Source of the DNA: Opitutus sp. GAS368
GTDB taxonomy: Bacteria > Verrucomicrobiota > Verrucomicrobiia > Opitutales > Opitutaceae
Direction of reading: 5' to 3'
Assembly: GCA_945903545.1 (NCBI GenBank)
Contig: CAMDOO010000023.1
Location: 1 to 41,725, forward strand
Length of the DNA stretch: 41,725 bases
This document shows, piece by piece, positions 34,730-41,725 of this stretch. Positions within the stretch are counted from its first letter, which is position 1; each line of letters starts with the position of its first letter. Under the pieces are notes generated by a model. That model did no database searches. It was given only the letters and a program-made list of their open reading frames with translations, and had not been told where the DNA came from. The position numbers and the translations under genes are program-made.

Positions 34730-35155
34730 ATCCTCTGCCTCCGGCTGGGGAAACTGCAGGTTGAGGAAGTCCTGCAGGATCAGGGTGGCCGCCCGCGAAT
34801 CGATGATTCCGCTGGCGCGGACCTCCCGGCGCTTTTGCTTCGGAATCGAAGATTCCGCTTCATAGCTGGTGAGGCGCTCGTCTATAAGATGCACCGGCAG
34901 GCCGAGATCGATCCGGAGCTGCGCGGCCAGCGCCTCGGCCTCCTTGGCCTTGGGACCGTGACTATCATCCATGTTCAACGGCAGGCCGATCACGAGATCC
35001 GTGATGCGCCGCTGGCGAACCACTTCGGTCAGCGCGGCGCGACGTTTGGTGGGATCGGCCTCAGTCAGCGCCGGGAGCGGCGTGGCCACGCCCAGCTCGT
35101 CGCCGTAGCTGAGCCCGATCCGCTTCGTGCCGTAGTCGATGCCGAGACAGCGCAT
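34724..35155 (-). CDS. ruvX: RuvX/YqgF-family Holliday-junction resolvase-like nuclease
   Basis: A 143-residue RNase H-fold protein with MRCLGIDYGTKRIGLSYGDELG (first catalytic Asp), LVIGLPLNMDDSHGPKAKEAEAL, VHLIDERLTSYEAE (catalytic Glu) and IIDSRAATLILQDFL (last Asp). Homologues process 16S rRNA ends (YqgF) or resolve junctions (RuvX). It lies 14 bases behind manC and before truA on the same strand. The ATG at 35155 is the family start. Confidence 0.93.
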   Translation of the reverse strand: MRCLGIDYGTKRIGLSYGDELGVATPLPALTEADPTKRRAALTEVVRQRRITDLVIGLPLNMDDSHGPKAKEAEALAAQLRIDLGLPVHLIDERLTSYEAESSIPKQKRREVRASGIIDSRAATLILQDFLNLQFPQPEAEDV

Positions 35156-35169
35156 GGGTCGGCGGCCGG

Positions 35170-36258
35170 TCAGAGCAACTTGCTTCCAGCGGGATCCGCG
35201 GCGAGGCGCTTGAGCAGCGCCTTGAGATCCTGCGCCCGGTCGCGCGGGCAGACCAGCGTCGCATCCGGCGTGTGCACCACGATGAGGTTGTCGGCCCCGA
35301 GGATCGTCACGAGATGGCCGCCTTCGGAATGCACGATGTTGCCGCTGCCCTGCTCGACGAGCACGTTGCCGCGCTGGACATTGCCCGCTGAATCGCAGGA
35401 GCGGTGGCGGGCCACGGCGGGCCAGGCGCCGACGTCGTCCCAATCGAACGAGGCCCGCAGCATCACGACGTTCTTCGCGTGCTCGAGCAGCGCGTAGTCG
35501 ACAGAAATCTTGTCGAGCTTGGGGTAAACCTGCTTGAGCACGACCGCGAGCGATCGGCCGGAACCGAGCTCACGGCGGAGGGTGTCAAGCCCGCGGGCCA
35601 GCGCCGGGGCATGGTCGGCGAACGCCTGCAGTACAACCGGCACACTCCAGACAAACATCCCGGCATTCCAGAAATAGTCGCCGCTCGCGAGGTAGGCCTT
35701 CGCGGTCTTCAGGTCCGGCTTCTCGACGAAGCGCTCCACCGGCTGGATTTTTCCGGCCCCGGCCTTGGCCCGCTTCTTGACCGTCTTGATGTAGCCGTAG
35801 CCCGTCACGGGCTCGGTTGGAATGATCCCGATGGTCACCATCACCGGGTTGGCTTCGGCGGCGGCAAAGGCCGCCTTCAGGTCCCGACGGAAGGCCGCCT
35901 CGTCGTGGATCACATGATCCGCCGCGAGGATGGCGAAGACGCCCTTGGCATCGACGCGCTCCACCAGGGCTGCCGCCAGCCCGACCGCCGGCCCGGAATC
36001 GCGCCCGATGGGCTCGGCGATGATGTTTTTCGCCGGCAGACCCGGACAGACCTTGCGCACCGCCGCCGCCTGGGCGGCGTTGGTGATCACGAGGATGTTT
36101 TTGGCCGGCACGACCCGCCCCACCCGGGAAAGCGTCTGGGCGAGCATGGGCTTGTCCCCCACGATCGGGAGCAGCTGCTTGGGACGGGCATGGCGGCTGA
36201 GCGGCCAGAACCGCTCCCCTTTGCCACCGGCGAGAATCACCACGAAATGTTGGGACAT
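35170..36258 (-). CDS. manC: Mannose-1-phosphate guanylyltransferase
   Basis: Makes GDP-mannose from GTP and mannose-1-phosphate. The 362-residue single-domain enzyme has FVVILAGGKGERFWPLSRHARPKQLLPI (nucleotide-binding signature), AKNIIAEPIGRDSGPAVGLAA, FAILAADHVIHDEAAF, PTEPVTGYGYIKT, VERFVEKPDLKTAKAYL and YFWNAGMFVW. A beta-helix-like C-terminal end follows, without the phosphomannose isomerase domain of longer forms. It heads the ruvX-truA-comF-accD-folC block and could feed glycan synthesis such as that of the O-antigen-ligase protein, though they are not linked. Confidence 0.92.
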   Translation of the reverse strand: MSQHFVVILAGGKGERFWPLSRHARPKQLLPIVGDKPMLAQTLSRVGRVVPAKNILVITNAAQAAAVRKVCPGLPAKNIIAEPIGRDSGPAVGLAAALVERVDAKGVFAILAADHVIHDEAAFRRDLKAAFAAAEANPVMVTIGIIPTEPVTGYGYIKTVKKRAKAGAGKIQPVERFVEKPDLKTAKAYLASGDYFWNAGMFVWSVPVVLQAFADHAPALARGLDTLRRELGSGRSLAVVLKQVYPKLDKISVDYALLEHAKNVVMLRASFDWDDVGAWPAVARHRSCDSAGNVQRGNVLVEQGSGNIVHSEGGHLVTILGADNLIVVHTPDATLVCPRDRAQDLKALLKRLAADPAGSKLL

Positions 36259-36306
36259 CCCCCGGATTCAGAAGGCGCCACCGGCCGGCGCAATTTCAGA
36301 ATGAGG

Positions 36307-36332
36307 TAAACCGCGAATGGACGCGAATAACG
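36307..36332 (+). repeat. TAAACCGCGAATGGACGCGAAT repeat, copy 2
   Basis: In the ~200-base gap between the divergent manC and moeB genes. It is the direct form of the repeat and is followed 75 bases later by an inverted copy at 36407. No promoter stands out in this gap. Confidence 0.7.
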
Positions 36333-36406
36333 GTCCGGTTGCCTTGCGCCTTGGCGAAAGGCCCCAATCCGTTTTCACTCCGCCCCGGAAACAACTTCCC
36401 GGATAG

Positions 36407-36439
36407 ATTCGCGTTCGTTTGCGTCCAGTCGCGGTAAAC
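36407..36439 (-). repeat. TTTACCGCGACTGGACGC repeat, copy 3
   Basis: The inverted copy of the repeat at 36307, reading on the minus strand, just before the moeB start (17 bases). With copy 2 it could form a long stem of more than 20 imperfect pairs in the manC-moeB gap. Confidence 0.7.
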
Positions 36440-36455
36440 TCTCCTTTCCTGCCTC

Positions 36456-37646
36456 ATGACCGATCCCCTGCCCGCCCTCTCGCCCGCCGAACTGGCGCGT
36501 TACAGCCGGCACCTCATGCTCGACCAGATCGGCGTCGACGGCCAACGCCGCCTCGCGGCCGGGCGCGTGCTCGTGATCGGAGCCGGCGGACTCGGCAGCC
36601 CGGCGGCCCTCTACTTGGCCGCGGCCGGCGTCGGCACGCTCGGCATCGCCGACTTCGACCGGGTCGAGGATCACAATCTGCAGCGCCAGCTGCTGCACGA
36701 CAGCGATGCCGTCGGACAACCCAAGGTCGCGTCGGCCCTCCGGCGCCTCCATTCGGTCAATCCCCATGTCCGCGCCGTGGGACACGAGGGCGCCGTCACG
36801 GCGGAAAACGCCGGCGCGCTCTTCGCCCAATACGATGTGATCGTCGACGGCAGCGACACCTTTGCCACGCGCTACCTGGTGAACGACGCGGCGGTGCTGG
36901 CGAAGAAACCGCTGGTGCACGGCAGCATCTTTCGCTTCGAGGGCCAGGTGGCGGTGTTCGATCCCGCCCGTGGCGGCCCGTGCTACCGCTGTGTCTTTCC
37001 CGAACCCCCGCCCGCCGGATCCGTGCCCAACTGCGGCGAGGCCGGCGTGCTCGGCGCTCTCTGCGGCGTGATCGGGAGCCTGCAGGCCCTCGAGGCGATC
37101 AAGCTCATCGCGGGTTTCGGCGAACCGCTCATCGGCCGGCTCCTGACCTACGATGCGCTGGCGCAGGAATTCCGCACCCTGCGCGTGGCCCGGGATCCGG
37201 ACTGCGCCGTCTGTGGCCGCCAGCCCACCATCAAGCATCTCGACCCGGCACGGTACGCGGACATCTGCCGCCCCGCCGCGTCCCAACCCGAATCTGCCGC
37301 CGCCTCCCCCGCCATCCCCGCCGACGCCTTTCCTCTCGAGGTCGAGGTGGATGTGGCCCATCGCCTGGTGCAGGCCGGTTCCGCCGACATCCTCGATGTC
37401 CGCGAACCCTACGAAACCGCCATCTGCCAGATCGCCGGCTCGGAGTTGATCCCGATGCGCGAGATCCCGCAGCGGCTCGACGACCTCCCGCGCGACCGTC
37501 ACCTGCTCGTGCTCTGCCACCTCGGCAGCCGCAGCTGGCACGTCACCGAGTTCCTGCGTGCCCGCGGCTTCACCGCGGTCAGCAATATCGCCGGCGGGAT
37601 CGACGCCTGGTCGGCGCGGATCGATCCGACCGTTCCACGGTATTGA
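36456..37646 (+). CDS. moeB: MoeB/ThiF-type adenylyltransferase with C-terminal rhodanese domain
   Basis: A 396-residue E1-like enzyme that adenylates the C-terminus of a ubiquitin-like sulfur carrier (MoaD or ThiS). It has YSRHLMLDQIGVDGQRRL, VIGAGGLGSPAALYLAAAGVGTLGIADFDRVEDHNLQRQLLH (nucleotide binding), DGSDTFATRYLVND, and zinc pairs CYRC and CAVC. A rhodanese domain follows from about residue 290, with DILDVREPYE and the active-site loop LCHLGSRSW carrying the persulfide cysteine. Such fusions supply sulfur for molybdopterin, thiamine or 2-thiouridine. A molybdenum enzyme is encoded at 682. The stop TGA runs into a GGTAGGG repeat. Confidence 0.92.
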   Translation: MTDPLPALSPAELARYSRHLMLDQIGVDGQRRLAAGRVLVIGAGGLGSPAALYLAAAGVGTLGIADFDRVEDHNLQRQLLHDSDAVGQPKVASALRRLHSVNPHVRAVGHEGAVTAENAGALFAQYDVIVDGSDTFATRYLVNDAAVLAKKPLVHGSIFRFEGQVAVFDPARGGPCYRCVFPEPPPAGSVPNCGEAGVLGALCGVIGSLQALEAIKLIAGFGEPLIGRLLTYDALAQEFRTLRVARDPDCAVCGRQPTIKHLDPARYADICRPAASQPESAAASPAIPADAFPLEVEVDVAHRLVQAGSADILDVREPYETAICQIAGSELIPMREIPQRLDDLPRDRHLLVLCHLGSRSWHVTEFLRARGFTAVSNIAGGIDAWSARIDPTVPRY

Positions 37647-37716
37647 AGGTAGGGCCCGCCGTCCCCGGCGGGCCGGGTTCGAAGTCGCGGGCCGCCGGGA
37701 CGGCGGCCCCTACCTT
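37646..37716. repeat. REP-like hairpin element 4 (GGTAGGG family)
   Basis: AAGGTAGGG starts on the last base of the moeB stop, and the far end is CCCCTACCTT, its complement. The left hairpin is a 9-bp stem with a TCCC loop (37653-37661, 37666-37674). The right hairpin is a similar stem (37690-37709). This is the most complete element in the window. Confidence 0.82.
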
Positions 37717-37721
37717 CCCAC

Positions 37722-38639
37722 TCACCACAACTTCAGCTCCGGATGCGCCTGCACATAAGCCTGCGCGTGGCGGGCAAACTCATCCTTGAGCTTCCGCGTC
37801 AGCGTCCCGGCGCCGGTGCGGAAGCCGACGTCGTCGATCGACCCAACCGGCACGAGGTCCTTGGTCGTGGAGAGCAGGAAACACTCGGACATCGTCGGCA
37901 GTTCCTCCGGCCGCAGTGCCACCTCGCGGACAGGCACGCCGGCGGCCGGCGCCACCGACTCCAGCAGGCAGGAACGCGTGATGCCCGCGAGGATGCCGGC
38001 TCCGACCGGCGGGGTCAGGACCTCGCCATCGCGGACAAAGGCGAGGTTCGAGACCGCCGCCTCGGTGATTTCGCCCGCGAGGTTGAGGATCAGGACCTCG
38101 TCGGCCCCGCGCAGCCGGGCCTCGCGCAGGCAGAGGATGTTATTGAGGTAGTTGCCGGTCTTCCAACCGGGGCTGAGCGCCTCGACCGGGTTGCGCCGGA
38201 GCGTGCGCGCAATCGAGAGCCTCAGGCCATTCTCCAGGTGCGCGGCCGGCAGCAGCGGGCACGGCTGGATGAGGATCACGAAGCCGGGGGACTCGGCCAG
38301 GGCAACATCGAGTCCGATTGAGCCCTCGCCCCGCGTAATTTGCAGTCGGATGTAAAGATCGCCCGCCGCCGGCACGGCCTGTCGGTACGCAGCCACGGTA
38401 CGCCGGACTTCCGCCAGGATCTTTGCCTCCGAAAAAGGCACGCTCATGAACAGCGCCTCGGCCGAGGCGAGCAGGCGGCGCCAGTGTCCGTCCCAGGCAA
38501 AGATCACGCCCTCATAGGTGCGCCAGACCTCATAGACCGCGTCGCCATACAGGAAGCCGCGGTTGACCGGGCTCACGGAGGCCTCGAGGGCGGAATGGAG
38601 GCGTCCGTTGGTATTCGCTTGGATGAAATGGGCGGCCAT
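37722..38639 (-). CDS. Class IV PLP-dependent aminotransferase
   Basis: A 305-residue fold-type IV enzyme. It has SPVNRGFLYGDAVYEVWRTYEG, the PLP lysine in SPGWKTGNYLNNILCLREA, the EITEAAVSNLAFVRDGEVLTPPVGAGILAGITR segment and a C-terminal CFLLSTTKDLVPVGSIDDV. The family includes branched-chain and D-amino acid aminotransferases and aminodeoxychorismate lyase (PabC). Sequence alone does not separate them; the ALRPEELPTMSECFLLSTTKDLVPV ending favours an aminotransferase. It is convergent with moeB across a REP-like element. Confidence 0.88.
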   Translation of the reverse strand: MAAHFIQANTNGRLHSALEASVSPVNRGFLYGDAVYEVWRTYEGVIFAWDGHWRRLLASAEALFMSVPFSEAKILAEVRRTVAAYRQAVPAAGDLYIRLQITRGEGSIGLDVALAESPGFVILIQPCPLLPAAHLENGLRLSIARTLRRNPVEALSPGWKTGNYLNNILCLREARLRGADEVLILNLAGEITEAAVSNLAFVRDGEVLTPPVGAGILAGITRSCLLESVAPAAGVPVREVALRPEELPTMSECFLLSTTKDLVPVGSIDDVGFRTGAGTLTRKLKDEFARHAQAYVQAHPELKLW

Positions 38640-38709
38640 GCGGCCACTGTGCGGGGCGGGAGCCGGCGGGGCAAATCCGTTTCTGCTTCACGGGTGGTTT
38701 CCGCCCGCG

Positions 38710-38736
38710 AAAAAGCCCCGGTGGCAAGCCGGGGCT
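38710..38736 (-). terminator. Rho-independent terminator of the small HTH gene
   Basis: A perfect 8-bp stem on the minus strand (38729-38736 with 38714-38721), 7-base loop, followed by a run of T (38714-38710). It begins 25 bases beyond the stop of the HTH gene and separates it from the aminotransferase gene. Confidence 0.85.
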
Positions 38737-38761
38737 GGAAATGGGGGCGACGGCCGGACAC

Positions 38762-39133
38762 TTACTCGCGCGTCTTCACCAACCCGAGGGCCTTCTTGAT
38801 ATTTTGCACGCTAGGCAGGGAAATGCCGACGGCGGAGGCGATTTCGCCCCCGGTCTTCTTGGCGGCCACCATCGCCTTCACCTTGGCGCGGGTGGCGTCG
38901 GTGATCACGGCACGGGAGCGGCGCGTTTTGCCGCCCTTGGCCTTGGCCGCGGAGCCCCGGCGGCCGCCCGCGGCGACCTGCTTCAGCGCTTTGATGAAGT
39001 CGTTCACGTTATCGAAGCCATACTCCGCCGGCAGGCCGGCGAGCTTGCGCTGCGCCTCCGCCATCAGGGTCGCTTCGAGTTTCGCGAGGCGGGCCTTGTC
39101 GGCCGCCAGTTTCTTGAGTTTGTCATTTAACAT
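38762..39133 (-). CDS. Small basic coiled-coil/HTH DNA-binding protein
   Basis: A 123-residue protein I do not recognise by name. Residues 1-50 form a charged coiled-coil (LNDKLKKLAADKARLAKLEATLMAEAQRKL). A short acidic/aromatic segment follows (YGFDNVNDFIKALKQV), then a basic linker (GGRRGSAAKAKGGKTRRSR). The C-terminal helix-turn-helix resembles resolvase or MerR-like HTHs (ITDATRAKVKAMVAAKKTGGEIASAVGISLPSVQNIKKALGL). This order resembles H-NS-like architecture: oligomerisation, then linker, then DNA binding. The frame is open to 39220, but the ATG at 39133 is the better start. It is monocistronic with a terminator. Confidence 0.75.
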   Translation of the reverse strand: MLNDKLKKLAADKARLAKLEATLMAEAQRKLAGLPAEYGFDNVNDFIKALKQVAAGGRRGSAAKAKGGKTRRSRAVITDATRAKVKAMVAAKKTGGEIASAVGISLPSVQNIKKALGLVKTRE

Positions 39134-39374
39134 ACAGGACCGGTTTGCCCGCTCGATATAACCACGGCAAGAACTGTTTCTATAGATCAATCTTCGTTCC
39201 CGTATTGGAGCAGGAAACAATATTCAATCACATCACCATGGTCTTATAGAAAACCGGCATCGGCACCTGCCCGACCCCGGGCATGTTCGGTCCGCCCGAC
39301 TTGGGCACCGGCCGAAGGTCGGCGCCCCCGCAAGGCGCTTGCCTCGGCCCCTCCCCATCCCTTCTGCTCCGCCC

Positions 39375-40199
39375 ATGGCCCGCATTCTCCTGGAGGACGA
39401 TTTCACCGACGTGCTGCGCAAGGCGCAGCGCGGTCTCAAGCTTTCCGACAAGGAACTGGCGGCGCGCGCCGGCATCACCCCGGAAAACCTCGCCGCCGTG
39501 CTCGCCGGCCGGCCGCTCGACGCCGTGCTGCGCCGCATCGCCCGGCACCTCAACCTCGCCCCCGACGCCCTCGAGGAGCTCGCCCACAAGCGCTGGTACC
39601 CGGTGCAGCCGGACTTCCCCCGCGGGTTCCTGATGTTCAACCAGCCCTACAAGGACATCGCCGTGAACAGCTACCTGGTCTGGGACCCCAAGACCAAGCA
39701 GGCCGCCGCCTTCGATACCGGCACCGATAGCTCCGCCATGCTGACCGAGATCGAGACCGCCGGCCTTAAGCTCCAGCACATTTTTCTCACCCACACGCAT
39801 CCGGACCACGTGGGCGGGCTCGACCGCCTCGCCTCCGCCACCGGCGCCGAGGTCTGGGCGAGCGAGCTCGAACCCGTCGCCCGCCCGGGCGCCAAGACCT
39901 TTAAGGAGAACGCGCATATCCATGTGGGCGCCCTGGCGATCAAGACCCTGTTCACTACGGGCCATTCGCCCGGCCAGACCACCTATTTCCTGAAAGGCCT
40001 GAGCTGGCCCCTGGCGTTCGTCGGCGACTCCCTCTTCTCCTGCTCCATGGGCAGCAGCTCCACGGGTTTTCACGAGCAGCTCGGCAACAACCGCACCAAG
40101 ATCTTCAGCCTGCCGAAGGACACCGTGCTCGCCTGCGGCCACGGGCCGCTGACCACGCTCGCGCAGGAGAAGCTGCACAACCCGTTTTTCGCCCGCTGA
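39375..40199 (+). CDS. Metallo-beta-lactamase-fold hydrolase fused to N-terminal HTH
   Basis: A 274-residue protein. Residues ~5-75 form a helical Xre-like HTH (DVLRKAQRGLKLSDKELAARAGITPENLAAVLAGRPLDAVLRRIARHLNLAPDALEELA). Residues ~85-274 form a glyoxalase II-like domain with THTHPDHVGG (HxHxDH), TTGHSPGQTTYFL, FVGDSLFSCSMG (bridging Asp) and ACGHGPLTTL (last His). The fold hydrolyses thioesters or related bonds with two metals. A DNA-binding domain on a cytoplasmic hydrolase is unusual and could make it a self-sensing regulator, or the HTH may mediate protein contacts. I start it at the ATG at 39375. Confidence 0.85.
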   Translation: MARILLEDDFTDVLRKAQRGLKLSDKELAARAGITPENLAAVLAGRPLDAVLRRIARHLNLAPDALEELAHKRWYPVQPDFPRGFLMFNQPYKDIAVNSYLVWDPKTKQAAAFDTGTDSSAMLTEIETAGLKLQHIFLTHTHPDHVGGLDRLASATGAEVWASELEPVARPGAKTFKENAHIHVGALAIKTLFTTGHSPGQTTYFLKGLSWPLAFVGDSLFSCSMGSSSTGFHEQLGNNRTKIFSLPKDTVLACGHGPLTTLAQEKLHNPFFAR

Positions 40200-40396
40200 G
40201 CTGGGCCCCACCGCCGGAAAATGGATGGGGAAACAGGTCCTTGGCGGGTTTCTGTAGCTGGCCTCGTTGAGGCCGGCGGATCGGATCCGGGGTCGACGAC
40301 CCCGGCCACGGTTTATTCCAACCATTCGCCCTGCCCCGGAAAATTTCAGTACTTGCGCCACCCCGCCAAGCTGCCCAAGTTCGCCCCCCTGATTTG

Positions 40397-40471
40397 GGCG
40401 CGGTAGCCAAGTGGTAAGGCCGAGGTCTGCAAAACCTCTATGCGCCGGTTCAATTCCGGCCCGCGCCTCCA
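40397..40471 (+). tRNA. tRNA-Cys (GCA), CCA encoded
   Basis: A complete cloverleaf of 75 bases. Acceptor GGCGCGG (40397-40403) pairs with CCGCGCC (40461-40467). The anticodon stem is GAGGT/ACCTC with loop CTGCAAA and anticodon GCA at 40429-40431. The T arm is GCCGG-TTCAATT-CCGGC (40444-40460). Discriminator T is followed by a genomic CCA (40469-40471). Confidence 0.97.
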
Positions 40472-40523
40472 ACTTTCGCAGTGCGAAAGTTGCCCTCCAT
40501 AGCCCAACGGGCGACGGAGGGCA
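40470..40523 (+). other. Two stacked hairpins after tRNA-Cys
   Basis: A perfect 10-bp stem (40470-40479 with 40483-40492) starts on the last two bases of the tRNA. A second 8-bp stem (40491-40498 with 40516-40523) follows directly and encloses a 4-bp stem. There is no T-run. They may stop transcription or guide 3' processing. The rest of the ~300-base gap to the cytochrome gene shows only a weak candidate promoter. Confidence 0.55.
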
Positions 40524-40668
40524 TTCCGCTTCGCCGCCGGGACCAGCGCCGATAACCATCCTCTGATAGAGGGGTCCATGTAGGCTCCGTCCCCTCCCCT
40601 GCCACCGCTGTCACGCGCCTTCGCCGCTCGCACCGATTAACATCCATCTCTCGCCGCCTCGCTGGAAA

Positions 40669-40697
40669 TTGCACAGGGCCTGACACGTCTGTAATTT
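40669..40697 (+). promoter_or_regulatory. Weak candidate promoter for the lipoprotein cytochrome
   Basis: TTGCAC (40669-40674) and TAATTT (40692-40697) with 17 bases between. Each box matches only three of six consensus positions; the spacing and the AT-rich -10 area are the only support. Confidence 0.25.
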
Positions 40698-40774
40698 TCA
40701 CCTAAGTCTCCGCGTTTTCTGCATCGCCGGCTGGCGTTCTGCGTCAGGCGAAGCAAGGTAGCGGGCTCCGTCAA

Positions 40775-41533
40775 ATGGACCTTTCTTTCACCCCGGCCCG
40801 TTTCCAGGCCCGTTCGCTTGGTTCCGTCTCCGGTCTCGTCGCCCTGCTCGGCTTGGCGATGCTGACCGGCTGCTCCTCCACCGCCTCGAGCTCCTACACG
40901 GATACCCTGCTGCCGGACCCGGCGCCTGTCGTCGCGGCCGTTCCCGCCGGCCCGGTTACTTGGGGTGGCCCGCGCGAGTATGAGGTGGAGGAACTCACCC
41001 CCATCATCAACCGCGCACTCAAGGCCGGCGGGCGCGACTTCACCCGCGGCCGGAAAGCCTTCGAGGACCTGAACTGCGCGCTCTGCCATCACTTCGGCGA
41101 GGGTGCCGGCGGGATCGGGCCCGACATCTCCGGCGTCGGCGGCCGGATGGGCACCGCCGGCATTTTGAGCGAGATCCTCGAGCCGAGCAAAGACATCAGC
41201 GACCTGTTCGGCACCAAGACCGTCACGACCCTCAGCGGCGAGACCTTCACCGGCCGGATGATCGCCAACAACGGCGAGAATGTCCTTCTGGTCCCCTACC
41301 CCACCATCGATCCGGCGACGATGGCCATGACCTGGGAGGGCGTCCCGCCCATCCGGATCAAGATCGCCGACGTGGAAAAGGTCGAGGACTCGGGTCTCTC
41401 CCCCATGCCCGCCGGCCTGATCAACAGCCTGAGGGAGGGCCAGGTCGCCGACCTGCTGGCGTTCCTGATCTCCGGGGGCGATCCCGCGAACCGGATGTTC
41501 CAGCCGGGTCCGGCCGCCGCGCCCGGGCCATAG
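40775..41533 (+). CDS. Lipoprotein c-type cytochrome with PVC-type heme-binding domain
   Basis: A 252-residue protein with a lipoprotein signal (GLVALLGLAMLTGC, lipobox LTGC) followed by a Ser/Pro-rich linker. A single-heme domain has GRKAFEDLNCALCHHFGEGAGGIGPDISGVGGRMG, with heme site CALCH. Next come ILSEILEPSKDISDLFGTKTVTTLSGETFTGRM and LSPMPAGLINSLREGQVADLLAFL, where the Met of PMPAGL is the likely distal ligand. This order matches the domain (TIGR02603-type) that is strongly expanded in Planctomycetes and Verrucomicrobia, usually fused to larger sugar-oxidising proteins; here it is free-standing. It probably carries electrons in the periplasm; the partner is unknown. Confidence 0.9.
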   Translation: MDLSFTPARFQARSLGSVSGLVALLGLAMLTGCSSTASSSYTDTLLPDPAPVVAAVPAGPVTWGGPREYEVEELTPIINRALKAGGRDFTRGRKAFEDLNCALCHHFGEGAGGIGPDISGVGGRMGTAGILSEILEPSKDISDLFGTKTVTTLSGETFTGRMIANNGENVLLVPYPTIDPATMAMTWEGVPPIRIKIADVEKVEDSGLSPMPAGLINSLREGQVADLLAFLISGGDPANRMFQPGPAAAPGP

Positions 41534-41543
41534 TTCACGCCGT

Positions 41544-41565
41544 CGGCGCGGGCCGCCGCTTTTTT
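41544..41565 (+). terminator. Probable terminator of the cytochrome gene
   Basis: A 5-bp GC stem (41544-41548 with 41554-41558) and 5-base loop, followed by C and six T, eleven bases behind the stop codon. Short stem, but a good T-run. Confidence 0.6.
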
Positions 41566-41599
41566 CATTGGTCATTGGGCCTCGGTTGCTAGTCATTGG
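41565..41599. repeat. TCATTGG short repeats
   Basis: TCATTGG occurs in tandem at 41565 and 41572 and again at 41593, between the cytochrome terminator and parA. Its role is unknown; it may be a fourth intergenic repeat family or a remnant. Confidence 0.5.
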
Positions 41600-41608
41600 C
41601 CGACGCCC

Positions 41609-41725
41609 ATGCCCACCACTGTCTTCACCATCGCCAACCAGAAGGGTGGCGTCGGCAAAACCACCACCGCTGTCAACCTCGCGGCCGGCCTCGCGGCGAA
41701 GAAGATCCACACCCTGCTGATCGAC
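41609..41725 (+). CDS. parA: ParA/Soj-family partition ATPase, N-terminal part
   Basis: The gene is cut by the window edge after 39 codons. [29 protein letters not shown] holds the deviant Walker A (KGGVGKTT) of ParA/MinD ATPases, and LLID begins the next strand. Chromosomal ParA with ParB segregates origins; whether parB follows cannot be seen. Confidence 0.93.
   Translation, partial: MPTTVFTIANQKGGVGKTTTAVNLAAGLAAKKIHTLLID

Overview
This is a GC-rich chromosomal window from a bacterium that most likely belongs to the Verrucomicrobiota, probably the Opitutaceae. That placement is inferred from gene content. A lipoprotein c-type cytochrome near the right end carries the heme-binding domain typical of Planctomycetes and Verrucomicrobia. 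A FecR-domain protein sits beside a CHASE2 adenylate cyclase, a GldG/DUF4340 ABC cluster is present, glutamine synthetase is of type II, and Shine-Dalgarno sequences are mostly weak. There is no prophage, transposase, CRISPR array or rRNA. The content is mostly housekeeping, but the spaces between genes are rich in short structured repeats.

Layout. 1-3.7 kb (+): the end of an RlmN-family gene, an orphan Mo-hydroxylase large subunit (IorB-like) and a DUF1275 membrane protein. 3.7-11.8 kb (-): from a candidate sigma-54 promoter, glutamine synthetase, an O-antigen-ligase/TPR protein, FecR, CHASE2 adenylate cyclase and a SulP transporter, with clear terminators behind glutamine synthetase and FecR. 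12.0-13.8 kb (+): a miniature kinase-like protein coupled to a PP2C phosphatase, then a gamma-glutamylcyclotransferase. 13.8-17.0 kb (-): an ECF sigma / membrane protein / Spy-like operon, the SRP RNA gene, and dnaX ending in a run of ten A with an open -1-frame extension. 17.0-30.6 kb (+): leuA, rlmN, a four-gene Gld-type ABC cluster, metF, a malonyl-CoA synthetase / MatC-like carrier pair and a secreted SGNH hydrolase. 30.9-36.3 kb (-): manC-ruvX-truA-comF-accD-folC, tightly packed. 36.4-41.7 kb: moeB-rhodanese, a class IV aminotransferase, a small HTH protein, an HTH-metallo-beta-lactamase fusion, tRNA-Cys, the lipoprotein cytochrome and the start of parA.

The points most worth a second look are: (i) dnaX, where the unshifted frame gives a short gamma-like protein and a -1 shift, or an RNA with one extra A, gives a tau-like protein; (ii) a family of GGTAGGG-bounded hairpin repeats with differing but self-complementary stems, several of which start exactly at stop codons; (iii) AccD lacking three of its four zinc-ribbon cysteines; (iv) the mini-kinase/PP2C pair; (v) a good sigma-54 site in front of type II glutamine synthetase; and (vi) a malonate-type synthetase/carrier pair with no decarboxylase beside it. 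I did not find a clearly new multi-gene system.
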